From NCBI RefSeq assembly GCF_000244875.1, contig NC_016791.1, forward strand, positions 248,001 to 312,000: DNA of 64,000 nucleotides. Reading direction: 5' to 3'. The notes below the pieces were generated by a model, which searched no databases, was not told the origin of the DNA, and saw only the letters and a list, made by a program, of their open reading frames with translations. Both the position numbers and the translations under genes were made by a program. Below, in pieces: positions 24,557 to 33,430 of the stretch. The stretch's first letter is position 1, and each line of letters opens with the position of its first letter. The stretch comes from Clostridium sp. BNL1100 (GTDB taxonomy: Bacteria; Bacillota; Clostridia; Acetivibrionales; DSM-1351).

Positions 24557-26413
24557 CTATCTAAATGTATTATCTACTCTTAAAGCTCGTGCAGAGTTGA
24601 GAATTGCTATTACAGATACACCAACGTCTGCAAATACCGCCTCCCAAAGGTTTGATACGCCGAAGGCACCCATTACCAAAACAATAGCCTTAACCCCGAG
24701 AGCAAAAACTATATTCTGATTAACTATCCGAAGGGTTTTTTTAGAAATAGCAATAGCAGTGGCTATTTTGGAAGGCTCATCATTCATAATAACCACGTCA
24801 GCTGCTTCTATAGCAGCGTCAGAGCCAAGTCCCCCCATAGCAATACCTACATCGGCTCTTGAAAGCACAGGGGCATCATTTATACCGTCCCCTGCAAAAG
24901 CCAAATTGCCTTTTGGTGATTTTTCCGCAAGGAGCTTTTCGACCTTTTCAACCTTGTCAACGGGAAGAAGTTCAGTGTACACCTCATCAAGCCCTAGAGT
25001 TTCGGCAACTGCTTCACCAACATCCTTTGCGTCCCCCGTGAGCATTACGGTTTTATGTATTCCACATGCTTTAAGCTTTGCGATGGCAGATGCCGAGTCT
25101 TCCTTTATTTCATCTGATATAACTATATATCCTGCGTAAACCCCGTGTACCGTTACATGTACAACTGTTCCGACTGTTTTATTCTTTATATACTCAGCAC
25201 CTATTTTTTCCATTAGCTTGGAATTACCCGCATATACTGTTTTCCCGTCAACAACTGCTTTAACACCGTGACCGGGTATTTCTTCAACATCTGTAATTCT
25301 GGAATTATCAATTTCCGATTCAAAAGCATTTTTCAAAGACTGAGAAATAGGGTGGTTTGAATAGCTTTCAGCATGGGCGGTAAGCTCCAATAATTCAGTA
25401 TCTGAAATACCTACGGGATTAATCTCTGTAACCTTAAAAGTTCCTTTTGTAAGTGTTCCTGTTTTATCAAAAACAACCAGCTCTGTAGCTGCAAGAGCTT
25501 CCAGATAGTTGCCGCCCTTTATGAGAATCCCCAGTTTTGAGGCTCCGCCAATACCTCCGAAGAAGCCCAAAGGAATAGAAATTACAAGAGCGCAGGGACA
25601 GGAAACAACCAGAAAAGTTAATGCCCTGTATATCCAGTCACTGAAGGTTGCTTCCGGAACAAGGAGCGGTGGCAAAACTGCAAGAATGACTGCCACTATA
25701 ACAACAACGGGAGTGTAATACCTTGCAAATCTGGTGATGAAATTCTCACGTTTTGCTTTTTTGCTGCTTGCATTTTCCACCAAGTCAAGAATTTTGGAAA
25801 CAGTGGACTCACCAAACTCTTTAGCAACTTCAATTGTAAGAAGTCCGTTAAGATTTATACATCCGCTTAGAACCTCGCTGCCGATATTAATTTCCCTTGG
25901 AACAGATTCGCCTGTTAATGCAGAGGTATCAACCAATGAATGGCCTTCTATGACTTTACCGTCAAGTGGTATCTTTTCACCGGCTTTAACAACTATAATT
26001 TCATTTATTGCAACTTCCTCAGGGTCTACCGTAACAAGCTCTCCGTTACGCTTAACATTTGCATAATCAGGGCGGATATCCATTAATGAAGATATGGATT
26101 TCCTTGAACGGTTAACGGCATAATCCTGAAACATTTCTCCAACCTGATAAAAAAGCATTACGGAAACAGCTTCGGGGTACTCTCCCACAAAAAACGCACC
26201 GACTGTTGCAATACTCATTAAAAAATTCTCATCAAATATCTGGCCGTGCATAATATTCCTGATTGCTCTCCAGAGAACATCTCCGCCGATAATAAAGTAG
26301 GCTGCAAGAAAAAATGCAAGATTCATATAGGACGGAAATGATACCACCACCGCAATTATCAGAACCAAAGTTCCTGCACCTATACGGATAATTTCCTTTT
26401 TAGCTTTATTCAT
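24557..26413 (-). CDS. Heavy-metal translocating P1B-type ATPase (Cd/Zn type)
   Basis: ATP-driven exporter of soft divalent metals, about 618 residues. Features in order: N-terminal TM pairs, a GES-type actuator loop (ALTGESVPREI), the membrane metal site CPC in VVSCPCALVISIPLGFFGG (about 272-274), the phosphorylation site DKTGTLTKG (Asp about 315), HP locus SNHPIS and hinge GDGINDAPVLS. The SxPLGFFGG context after CPC favours Zn/Cd/Pb over Cu. There is no N-terminal HMA domain; a separate HMA protein is encoded just upstream. The start is ATG 26413 after AAGGAG; the in-frame codon at 26440 lacks that spacing. Third gene of the ArsR-HMA-ATPase operon. Confidence 0.93.
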   Translation of the reverse strand: MNKAKKEIIRIGAGTLVLIIAVVVSFPSYMNLAFFLAAYFIIGGDVLWRAIRNIMHGQIFDENFLMSIATVGAFFVGEYPEAVSVMLFYQVGEMFQDYAVNRSRKSISSLMDIRPDYANVKRNGELVTVDPEEVAINEIIVVKAGEKIPLDGKVIEGHSLVDTSALTGESVPREINIGSEVLSGCINLNGLLTIEVAKEFGESTVSKILDLVENASSKKAKRENFITRFARYYTPVVVIVAVILAVLPPLLVPEATFSDWIYRALTFLVVSCPCALVISIPLGFFGGIGGASKLGILIKGGNYLEALAATELVVFDKTGTLTKGTFKVTEINPVGISDTELLELTAHAESYSNHPISQSLKNAFESEIDNSRITDVEEIPGHGVKAVVDGKTVYAGNSKLMEKIGAEYIKNKTVGTVVHVTVHGVYAGYIVISDEIKEDSASAIAKLKACGIHKTVMLTGDAKDVGEAVAETLGLDEVYTELLPVDKVEKVEKLLAEKSPKGNLAFAGDGINDAPVLSRADVGIAMGGLGSDAAIEAADVVIMNDEPSKIATAIAISKKTLRIVNQNIVFALGVKAIVLVMGAFGVSNLWEAVFADVGVSVIAILNSARALRVDNTFR

Positions 26414-26445
26414 AAAAATCTCCTTGTAAATTAAAGTCACCTATA

Positions 26446-26664
26446 TTACATCTTTACAGTACAATCAGGCTCAATTTTCTTTATGATTTTTTGTACTGAG
26501 GTCATGATATCGTCAAAACTTTCATCAACTGCATCTATAGTAAGTTTTTGCATCATAAAGTTAACAGTGGCACTATTAACACCCTCCAACTTACTGATCT
26601 CTCTTTCCATTTTTGAAGCACAGTTTGCACAGCCTAAATCGTTAAGTCTATAATTCTTTTTCAT
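26446..26664 (-). CDS. Stand-alone HMA-domain metal-binding protein
   Basis: A 72-residue ferredoxin-fold metallochaperone-like protein: LGCANCASKMEREI holds the CxxC metal site (Cys12 and Cys15), followed by the typical LEGVNSATVNFMMQKLTI beta-hairpin. It is the size of a CopZ-like chaperone, but sits between arsR and a Zn/Cd-type ATPase that has lost its own N-terminal HMA domain, so it most likely delivers metal to, or regulates, that pump. SD GGGGG precedes the ATG. Confidence 0.88.
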   Translation of the reverse strand: MKKNYRLNDLGCANCASKMEREISKLEGVNSATVNFMMQKLTIDAVDESFDDIMTSVQKIIKKIEPDCTVKM

Positions 26665-26696
26665 ACTAAATATCCCCCTATTTGTTATTACTCAAA

Positions 26697-27059
26697 TTAT
26701 TCTTCAATATGTTCAAAACCCTGGTCAATTATTGTTCTTACATGTGAATCAGACAATGAATAAAAAATAGTCTTTCCGTCACGTCTTGATTTAACCAGTT
26801 TTGCCTGTTTTAATATACGCAACTGGTGAGAAATAGCTGACTGACTCATGTTCAGCAGTTGGGCAATATCACAAACACACATTTCTGCCTGAAAAAGAAC
26901 ATACAAAATTTTGATTCTTGTGGTATCACCGAAAATTTTAAATAGTTCCGCAAGATCATATAACTGGGTTTCTTCGGGCAAATGTGACAGTACCTGATCT
27001 ATTACATCCTTATGAAGACATATATAGTCACAGTGTTCAATATCCTTTTCTATATTCAT
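26697..27059 (-). CDS. ArsR/SmtB family metal-responsive repressor (CadC-like)
   Basis: A 120-residue winged-helix repressor. The N-terminus HCDYICLHKDVI supplies CadC-type soft-metal ligands (Cys). MCVCDIAQLLNMSQSAISHQ is the ELCVCDL-like alpha-3 plus the recognition helix, and VKSRRDGKTIFYSL is the wing. Metal binding should release it from DNA and induce the ATPase operon. It is the first gene of the operon; its likely operator is the palindrome at 27109-27128. Confidence 0.92.
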   Translation of the reverse strand: MNIEKDIEHCDYICLHKDVIDQVLSHLPEETQLYDLAELFKIFGDTTRIKILYVLFQAEMCVCDIAQLLNMSQSAISHQLRILKQAKLVKSRRDGKTIFYSLSDSHVRTIIDQGFEHIEE

Positions 27060-27108
27060 AAAACCTTCCTTTCTTAATACAAATTAAATGCATTACTTAC
27101 ATACGTTC

Positions 27109-27128
27109 ATATGAATGATTGTTCATAT
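27109..27128. promoter_or_regulatory. ArsR-family operator
   Basis: ATATGAA-N6-TTCATAT, 50 nt upstream of the arsR start. ATATGAAC/TTCATAT half-sites are typical of SmtB/CzrA/CadC operators. Confidence 0.65.
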
Positions 27129-27283
27129 ATAATAATATACCTGGATATTTAGAAAGTCAACCAGAAATTTTCAAGAATAAACCAATTATTTTACATAAAA
27201 GTTTTTAGCAATTAAGCTGTACAAGCCCCAAATGAAATTTAGTTGCATATTATGCAATAAAAAGTTAATTTGGAGTGATTTTT

Positions 27284-28093
27284 TTGGCTAAATTTAATAT
27301 CGGAGATATTGTTATCAGAAGGTCTTATGGAGGAGACATACTTTTTAGGGTAGTAAACATAAAAACAAACTTTAACGGATTAGAATCGTATGTACTAAGA
27401 GGTCTGTCATACAGAATCGAAGCTGATTCACAGGGAGATGACCTTGTTAAGCAGGATGCAAGGATAGCATATACCAGGGCAATAAATGAACTTGATCAGG
27501 TAAAAAAAAGCATTAATTGTTGCAGACCTGTATTCAAATCATTTCTATCGAGAATTAAGCACAGGCCGGGTAGAATACTGCATATAGATTCGGCCGAGGA
27601 TTTTATGAACCAATGTTTGGACTTTTATAAGAAAAGTAAAATCAGCTGTTCCGGTAAATGGGTAAGTGAAAACAGGCAGCCTTCAGTAGTAAAGCAATAT
27701 CTGGAGGCATACAATCCGGATATACTGGTGCTAACGGGACATGACGGTTTGAAAAAAGGTGCAAGTAATTATCAATCCTTGGATAGCTACGCCAATTCAT
27801 CATACTTCATTGAATCAGTAAAAATTGCCAGAGCATATGAGCCCGATCCTGATAAGTTGTGTATCTTTGCAGGAGCATGTCAGTCATACTTTGAGGCAAT
27901 TATGCAAGCGGGAGCCAATTTTGCCAGCTCACCCAAAAGAATTCTGATAAATGCATTAGATCCGGCAATTGTTGCACAGAAAGTATCTGTTACAGACAGT
28001 TCGGTTATACTTTCATCTAATTCGGTAATAGAACTGACAATAACAGGAAGTGCCGGTATAGGGGGAAAAGATACAAGAGGGCAGATGAGATAA
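27284..28093 (+). CDS. yabG: Sporulation-specific protease YabG
   Basis: Cysteine-type protease made in the mother cell that processes spore coat (and in Clostridia germination) proteins. Family-diagnostic blocks are RPGRILHIDSAEDFMNQCLD, YNPDILVLTGHDG and FAGACQSYFEAIMQAGANFA followed by SSPKRILINALDP; the conserved His (GHDG) and Cys (GACQS) are likely catalytic. The N-terminus has a KOW/Tudor-like GDIVIRRSYGGD segment. The start is TTG 27284 after TGGAGTG; the GTG at 27275 lies inside that SD. Full length (269 residues). Presence indicates a spore former. Confidence 0.95.
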   Translation: MAKFNIGDIVIRRSYGGDILFRVVNIKTNFNGLESYVLRGLSYRIEADSQGDDLVKQDARIAYTRAINELDQVKKSINCCRPVFKSFLSRIKHRPGRILHIDSAEDFMNQCLDFYKKSKISCSGKWVSENRQPSVVKQYLEAYNPDILVLTGHDGLKKGASNYQSLDSYANSSYFIESVKIARAYEPDPDKLCIFAGACQSYFEAIMQAGANFASSPKRILINALDPAIVAQKVSVTDSSVILSSNSVIELTITGSAGIGGKDTRGQMR

Positions 28094-28127
28094 ATTGTCA
28101 AGCACAGTCCAATTATTATATATAGTA

Positions 28128-28165
28128 AAAAAGAGTTTGCATATTAATATCAGCAGACTCTTTTT
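28128..28165 (+). terminator. yabG terminator
   Basis: AAAAAGAGTTTGC (28128-28140) pairs with GCAGACTCTTTTT (28153-28165) with one mismatch. Confidence 0.75.
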
Positions 28166-28176
28166 CTATGCATAAA

Positions 28177-28208
28177 AAAAATGCCCGGCGCAAAGCCGGA
28201 GCATTTTT
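28177..28208 (+). terminator. Second terminator hairpin after yabG
   Basis: AATGC-CCGGC pairs with GCCGG-A-GCATT around a GCAAA loop, ending in T5. Possibly a back-up terminator. Confidence 0.65.
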
Positions 28209-28387
28209 AGGGGGTTAAAATGTATTTTGTGGGGTCAGTTATAGTTATTGCCTTATTTACATTTTCTTATACATTTCTTTAAAAATAAAAAAGAATATAT
28301 ATATTCTAAAAAGTGTTCATGATATAATACTTAAAATAATACTAATTTTTACATGTAAATACATTTTAAAAATGTGAGGGATAGTTT

Positions 28388-29350
28388 GTGAAAAAAAGAA
28401 TATTAGCCATACTGCTTATTTTTGCATTTGTTTCTGTTTCATTTATGGGAGTTGATGCAAAAGGTGCTCGTTCTTTCGGCAGAAGCAGCAAATCGTTTTC
28501 AAAATCTTTCAGCAGTCATAAGAGTTCTTCATCAAGGAGTTCTGGTATTTTTAGCTCGTCAAAGGCGAAAAGCAGCACTTCGAAAAGTAGCACTTCAAAA
28601 AGCAGCTCAAGAAGTGTACCGGGTTCAAAATCCTATACCGGGTCATCAAGTAAAAAAGCCAATACTTCTGGGTTTACTGCGAAAGCGTCGTCAAAAAAGA
28701 AATCCTATATGCAGGATACTTACAAGAGTCAGGTTTCGAGTAAAAATTACAAAACTTATAAGCAAAAACTCAATAGCCAACAGCAAAAGGTTTATAATGA
28801 TTCCATGAAAAGAAGCTATGGCTCAAGTTCAAGGAAAATGAATTTTGAGGATGCAATGAGAACCCGGACATCCAGAATAAATGTTTTCAACAACAGGCCT
28901 ATATTTATCAATGTAAACAGATCTATGTTCGGAAGTCCTTTTTCTTACGGATATGCGTATGTAGGCCCGTGGGATTTGTGGTTTTTGATGAGGGCATCGG
29001 ATCTGTTCTGGTATCATCATTGGAATGAAATTTCACCTTATAGGAATTATTTTGACCAGAATCAGTATCAACAATTGGAAAACAGGGTAGACCAGTTGGA
29101 GAAACAGGGAGTACAGAGAGAACCTAATTATATGGAAGAAGGGGTTGACCCGGATTTACAGCTTTCACAGCAATATCAGGAGCAGAATCCTGATAACGTA
29201 TACTACACAGACAAGTATCCTACAAATTCATCAAGAAATACCGGGGCGGTTGTAGTAGTAATCATAATAACATCGGTAGCACTGATAATCATAATAAGAA
29301 AGCTGTCAAAGCCAAAGTCTAAAAACTCACGCCACAGCAGAATATATTAG
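28388..29350 (+). CDS. Ser/Lys-rich exported protein with C-terminal TM helix
   Basis: A 320-residue protein: signal peptide 1-24 (LAILLIFAFVSVSFMGVDA), a strongly basic Ser/Lys low-complexity stretch (25-110), a middle part with aromatic-rich SPFSYGYAYVGPWDLWFLMR and FWYHHWNEISPY, an acidic Gln-rich segment and one TM helix near 282-302 followed by a basic tail. No named domain is recognised. It starts at GTG 28388 behind GAGGG and is first in a three-gene operon with a DUF2491/DUF4178-like protein and a DUF350 protein. The set resembles enterobacterial yjfKLM-type groups in part, which is inference. Confidence 0.65.
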   Translation: MKKRILAILLIFAFVSVSFMGVDAKGARSFGRSSKSFSKSFSSHKSSSSRSSGIFSSSKAKSSTSKSSTSKSSSRSVPGSKSYTGSSSKKANTSGFTAKASSKKKSYMQDTYKSQVSSKNYKTYKQKLNSQQQKVYNDSMKRSYGSSSRKMNFEDAMRTRTSRINVFNNRPIFINVNRSMFGSPFSYGYAYVGPWDLWFLMRASDLFWYHHWNEISPYRNYFDQNQYQQLENRVDQLEKQGVQREPNYMEEGVDPDLQLSQQYQEQNPDNVYYTDKYPTNSSRNTGAVVVVIIITSVALIIIIRKLSKPKSKNSRHSRIY

Positions 29351-29389
29351 AATTTTTTAAACTTTAAATGGAATAGGACGTGATGGTCG

Positions 29390-29983
29390 ATGTTCGGTTT
29401 CAAAAAAAAAGATGGTCAGGATATACTAAATCCATTGAATATCAATAAAAACTCAATGGTTGAATTTAAACTCAAGGAACTTGAAGAACAGGGATTTTTT
29501 ACTTTCGGTAAAATTATACACATGGATGTAGGTCAAAGGCCTTTTACCAGATACCTTGTTTATTCCAGATCAGAAGAGACGGAGTATATTTTTGAGGTGT
29601 ACAAGGGTGAAGAGGAAGGCCAGTTTGAAACATACCTTTACTTTCTGGATGATACAGTTCCGTTCTCAGAAGAATTTTTGGAAGTTGTGGGTCAGAAGTG
29701 TATAACCACTCCTGACGGTACAGAGTACGAAAGGTGTACAATGCCGGAAAATGATTATAGGATAGACGGGGTACAGGGCTCTATAAAGGTTTTTGACCTG
29801 AATTCGGAAAAAATTGAGTACGAATCGGAAGTTGAGGTATGGGACTATCAACGTGATGCCGAAGGGATTACAGAGTATCTTAACATAGAAATGCTTAAAA
29901 CAAACGGGATGTTCAGAATTTTTATAGGACAGAGGTTTGAAGGGTCATTATACAAAATTTACCAAGGAATGGAAGAAAAATAG
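29390..29983 (+). CDS. YjfK-like (DUF2491/DUF4178-type) cytoplasmic protein
   Basis: A 197-residue soluble acidic protein. The opening MFGFKKKDG, the segment YLYFLDDTVPFSEEFLEVVG and YERCTMPENDYRIDGVQG, and the ending MFRIFIGQRFEGSLYKIYQG resemble the YjfK/DUF2491 and DUF4178 group encoded beside DUF350 membrane proteins. The biochemical role is unknown; relatives occur in PspA-associated envelope-stress loci. It lies 40 nt after the Ser-rich gene and 19 nt before the DUF350 gene. Confidence 0.55.
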   Translation: MFGFKKKDGQDILNPLNINKNSMVEFKLKELEEQGFFTFGKIIHMDVGQRPFTRYLVYSRSEETEYIFEVYKGEEEGQFETYLYFLDDTVPFSEEFLEVVGQKCITTPDGTEYERCTMPENDYRIDGVQGSIKVFDLNSEKIEYESEVEVWDYQRDAEGITEYLNIEMLKTNGMFRIFIGQRFEGSLYKIYQGMEEK

Positions 29984-30002
29984 CTTTTAGGGGGATAATA
30001 GG

Positions 30003-30902
30003 ATGTTTGAATACTTTAGTTTTTTCTTGAAAGACTTGTCATTTAGTTTTGTTATATTAACGGTAGGTTTTATATTGGGGTGGGTTATTTATAATAATCT
30101 GGTTCTTAGAGATGTCTCACTTAAAGATGCACTGTTTAATAAGGATAATTTTGCGGCATGGATAGAGTTTATCGGGGCTTTTGTATTTCCGGTGCTTTAT
30201 CTGTCGTCACATGCCATAAAGGGGGCTGCCAGCGATAATGTATTTGTTGATTTGGCAGTTTGTATCGGATACACGGTTTTTTATGTAGTAATACTGACAA
30301 TATTAAGACTTCTGTCCAAATCAATAGTAAGTCTGATAAATGCTGAAGACGGTCACGGCAAGGTGTGCCTGAATAAAGAAATATGCGAGCAGAAAAACAT
30401 TGGTGCAGCCTTGTTTTCCGTTACTCTTTCAGTTATATTCGTATCTATTATAAAGTACATAGATTTTATAGATATAATTGAAGGGATTGGAGCATCCATA
30501 CTAATAAAGGTTCTGCTGTTTATATTATTTGTTTTAGTTGCAATGGTGTGTTACAGCATGGTTTTGAGGAGAAAGACCACTCTGTTTAAGGAAATATTTA
30601 TAGACAATAATGCAGCTGCCGGTATAGGACTTTTGGGGTTTGTTTTTGCGGTACAAACAATTATTACAGGAATAATTGATGCATATACAACTGACTTTGA
30701 TTTAATTACAGTAGCCTTGGTAATTGCTGTTTGTCTTGTGATATACGGTATATTATCCGTATTGTTCAAAAAGATTTTTACAGCTATAGTAAAGGTGGAT
30801 GTGTGGAATGAAATATACGAACAGAATAATGTGGGAGCAGCAATGGGACAGGCTGCACTTTACGTTGGAATTGCAATGATAATAGTAAATTTCATAATGT
30901 AA
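30003..30902 (+). CDS. DUF350 (YjfL-like) membrane protein, two-repeat form
   Basis: A 299-residue polytopic protein of about eight TM helices made of two similar halves (about 10-135 and 155-298). Each half has a segment like DALFNKDNFAAWIEFIGAFV and INAEDGHGKVCLNKEICEQK-NIGAALF; the second half repeats it as FKEIFIDNNAAAGIGLLGFV and KVDVWNEIYEQNNVGAAMGQ. This is the internal duplication of DUF350. Function is unproven; members accompany PspA-type and tail-anchored stress proteins. Last gene of the operon; a 398-nt gap to the SRP RNA follows. Confidence 0.75.
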   Translation: MFEYFSFFLKDLSFSFVILTVGFILGWVIYNNLVLRDVSLKDALFNKDNFAAWIEFIGAFVFPVLYLSSHAIKGAASDNVFVDLAVCIGYTVFYVVILTILRLLSKSIVSLINAEDGHGKVCLNKEICEQKNIGAALFSVTLSVIFVSIIKYIDFIDIIEGIGASILIKVLLFILFVLVAMVCYSMVLRRKTTLFKEIFIDNNAAAGIGLLGFVFAVQTIITGIIDAYTTDFDLITVALVIAVCLVIYGILSVLFKKIFTAIVKVDVWNEIYEQNNVGAAMGQAALYVGIAMIIVNFIM

Positions 30903-30994
30903 AAATAAACATTTTAGCAGGGGGACAAAGTAAGCAAAATACATTCACACATTGTTAATATTTGTTATACAATTTTAATAATCAGTTATAGAAA

Positions 30995-31039
30995 TTAGTG
31001 GTATAATACTAAGTGTAAAGCCATTAAAAGCTTTTTCAT
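30995..31039 (-). CDS. Possible 14-residue peptide ORF with strong SD
   Basis: On the minus strand AAAGGAGG (31053-31046) is followed 6 nt later by ATG 31039 and 14 codons of a hydrophobic peptide starting MKKLLMALH, with a TAA at 30997-30995. The SD and spacing are ideal, which is why it is listed. No promoter is assured. Nothing else is recognised in 30903-31085 apart from scattered TATAAT-like sequences. Confidence 0.2.
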   Translation of the reverse strand: MKKLLMALHLVLYH

Positions 31040-31085
31040 TTTGTTCCTCCTTTAAACATATTGATTTTATTTTTTGTTACATAGG

Positions 31086-31136
31086 GCACCCATTTATCAG
31101 GAATTATTATAAATTATATACTGAGGTGCTTTTTTT
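31086..31136 (+). terminator. Terminator-like hairpin upstream of the SRP RNA promoter
   Basis: GCACC (31086-31090) and TCAG pair with CTGA-GGTGC (31121-31129) with an internal bulge, followed by T7. It probably ends transcripts arriving from the DUF350 operon. Confidence 0.5.
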
Positions 31137-31208
31137 CTGTCCTAAAATAAAATAGATTTGCTTGAAATTTACTTACAATAAATACATAAATTGTAAAAAT
31201 AATATCTC

Positions 31209-31237
31209 TTGATATGGGACAGTATTTAAGTTATAAT
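31209..31237 (+). promoter_or_regulatory. SRP RNA promoter
   Basis: TTGATA (31209-31214), 17 nt, TATAAT (31232-31237). Transcription would start near 31244, leaving a short 5' leader that must be removed to give the mature RNA. Confidence 0.75.
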
Positions 31238-31300
31238 GTTAAAAGTGCACTGAACTTATTTGGTTTATGGGTTCGGGAACACATTAAAAAAGCCAGTTTT

Positions 31301-31568
31301 GGCCGTACTAGACGGGGAGGCAGCGGTGCCCTGTACCTGCAATCCGCTATAGCAGGGTTGAATTCCCGTTTGAGGTTTTAGTGTGTAGTGCCTGCCCTTT
31401 ACAAGTGGCAATGACAATTGGGTCTTGCGCAATAGAATTCTGTGAACCTCGTCAGGTCCGGAAGGAAGCAGCGATAAGCAGCAAATTCTGTGTGCCGCTG
31501 GGTTACCTGATTAGAGCTAACTGTAAAGGTAACGGCTATATGCTTCTATCGATAATGGGTGTACGGCC
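31301..31568 (+). ncRNA. ffs: Signal recognition particle RNA, large (Alu-containing) type
   Basis: The conserved domain IV loop GTCAGGTCCGGAAGGAAGCA (from about 31450) binds Ffh. The 5' region GACGGGGAGGCAGCGGTGCC with the following TGTACCTGCAATCCGCTATA is the Alu domain of Bacillus/Clostridium scRNA. The terminal helix closes perfectly with GGCCGTAC (31301-31308) and GTACGGCC (31561-31568). Length is 268 nt, typical of Gram-positive SRP RNA. It lies immediately upstream of dnaX, a position conserved in many Firmicutes. Confidence 0.96.
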
Positions 31569-31586
31569 ATTCAATTTATAAAAAAT

Positions 31587-31612
31587 CAAGCCTGTTCAAA
31601 TGAACAGGCTTG
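31587..31612 (+). terminator. SRP RNA 3' hairpin / terminator
   Basis: CAAGCCTGTTCA (31587-31598) pairs perfectly with TGAACAGGCTTG (31601-31612); the tail is TATTATATT, a weak T-tract. Confidence 0.65.
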
Positions 31613-31679
31613 TATTATATTGTAGGTAGAACACCGATGATCCTTGAATTGCAGTGTACATAAAAGGAGGAGGTAGGAT

Positions 31680-33368
31680 ATGTCCTATACGGCACTCTAT
31701 AGAAAGTGGAGGCCTCTTGTATTTGAAGATATTGTTGAACAGGAGCATGTTGTCAGAACAATTAAAAATACCGTAAAATCTGAGAGGGTAGCTCATGCGT
31801 ACCTTTTTTGCGGTACAAGAGGTACAGGCAAAACCACAATGGCAAAAATATTTGCCAGAGCCATTAACTGCCTTAGCCCCAAAGATGGGGACCCCTGCAA
31901 TGAATGTGAGGTTTGCAGAGGAATTCTGGATGAATCAATTCTGGATGTTGTTGAAATAGATGCTGCATCAAACAATAGTGTTGACAACGTAAGGGAAATA
32001 AGGGATGAGGTTGTTTATGCTCCCTCACAGGCAAGATATAAGGTTTATATAATAGATGAGGTTCATATGCTTTCCTCCGGTGCATTCAATGCACTGCTGA
32101 AAACCCTTGAAGAACCACCGGGGCATGTTGTATTCATATTGGCAACAACAGACCCCCATAAATTGCCTGCAACAATTTTGTCAAGGTGTCAGAGATTTGA
32201 TTTCAAGAAAATAACACCTGCCGGTATTGCCGAACGAGTAAAGGTAATTGCGCAGGCAAGCGGTATACAGATAGACGATGACGGTGCATTGTTAATTGCG
32301 AGACTGGCAGATGGTGCTTTAAGAGATGCTCTTAGTATTCTTGACCAGTGTATTGCAGAAGGCAGCAACACTATAACCCATCAAAATGTACTTGATGCAA
32401 TAGGGATAGTAAGTGATGATTTTATATCGGAAATAGTGGATAATATAGAGAGTAAGAACGTTGAGGGACTTGTAGCAGATGTGGAAAAGCTTTCTGCCAG
32501 CGGAAGGGATATTCTGAGGTTTGCATCGGATTTGGTGCTGTATTTCAGGAATCTTTTGATTTGCAAGTTGAGTACAAATCCCGAAAACATTCTGGATATG
32601 GGAAAACAGTACCTCGACAAGATGAAAGCACAGTCAGAGGCCTTTTCAAAGGAGCAACTGATTGGGATAATAAAGGAGCTGTCTTCCTTTGAAACACAGC
32701 TTAAATATGCGTTAAACCAAAGAGTCTTCCTTGAAGTTATGCTTATTTCAATAAGTGTAGGAAGTTACGGCCAGAGCGGTGGCGATAATAATTTGGCAGA
32801 TAGAATAGCTAATCTTGAAAGTGCAGTTAGGACAGGTGCTGTGGCTTTAGCACCGTCTGACAAAGACGGAAGCAGTGTGCCGGTTCAAACGAAGGCAGTG
32901 AATAGCAGCCCTGTTTCGACGGGAAAAAAGTTTGACAACGTGCCTCCTGTATCTGGCAGTTCAACTCCGAAAGCTTCAGCTAAAAGCAATTCTTATAATC
33001 AACTGGAGGAATGGGCAAATGTACTATCTGACCTAAAAGCGAACAGGAGGATGATGCTGTTATCGTATCTTACATCTACGAAAGCAGTGGCTGCTGATGA
33101 GTCTACGGTTCTCGTGGTATTCCCGCCTGCAGTAGTCTCACTGAAGGAAATCGTATCAAAGGCCGAGCATATTGACGTCCTTGAAAATGCTTTGGAGAGA
33201 AGACTCGGGAGACATATCCGTGTAAAGGTAGTAGATGAGGAATCACTGGAAAGCATGGTTCAAAGCGAACCTTCTTCTGCAAAGAATTCAGAAGAAAACC
33301 CATTGGTAAAGCTGACAAGGGAAATTTCAGACAGATTGAATGTCCCGCTTGATATAATAGACGAATAG
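31680..33368 (+). CDS. dnaX: DNA polymerase III subunit gamma/tau
   Basis: Clamp-loader ATPase that loads the sliding clamp and bridges polymerases at the fork. AAA+ domain: Walker A GTRGTGKTTMAKIFARAI (45-62), zinc-binding Cys64, 73, 76 and 79, Walker B IIDEVHM (124-130), sensor 1 LATTDPHKLPATILSRCQRF. Domain III follows to about 370, and a Ser/Pro-rich linker (385-440) leads to a C-terminal tau-like domain. SD AGGAGGAGG precedes ATG 31680. It starts the conserved dnaX-ybaB-recR operon. I see no A-run frameshift site of the E. coli type. Confidence 0.97.
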   Translation: MSYTALYRKWRPLVFEDIVEQEHVVRTIKNTVKSERVAHAYLFCGTRGTGKTTMAKIFARAINCLSPKDGDPCNECEVCRGILDESILDVVEIDAASNNSVDNVREIRDEVVYAPSQARYKVYIIDEVHMLSSGAFNALLKTLEEPPGHVVFILATTDPHKLPATILSRCQRFDFKKITPAGIAERVKVIAQASGIQIDDDGALLIARLADGALRDALSILDQCIAEGSNTITHQNVLDAIGIVSDDFISEIVDNIESKNVEGLVADVEKLSASGRDILRFASDLVLYFRNLLICKLSTNPENILDMGKQYLDKMKAQSEAFSKEQLIGIIKELSSFETQLKYALNQRVFLEVMLISISVGSYGQSGGDNNLADRIANLESAVRTGAVALAPSDKDGSSVPVQTKAVNSSPVSTGKKFDNVPPVSGSSTPKASAKSNSYNQLEEWANVLSDLKANRRMMLLSYLTSTKAVAADESTVLVVFPPAVVSLKEIVSKAEHIDVLENALERRLGRHIRVKVVDEESLESMVQSEPSSAKNSEENPLVKLTREISDRLNVPLDIIDE

Positions 33369-33430
33369 GATATAATATAAATTGATAAATTTGTAAACTA
33401 TTAAATTTAAAATAACAGGAGGAAGTACAG

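Noticed and set aside
31381-31581. 66-codon plus-strand ORF
   Set aside because: Lies inside the SRP RNA gene.
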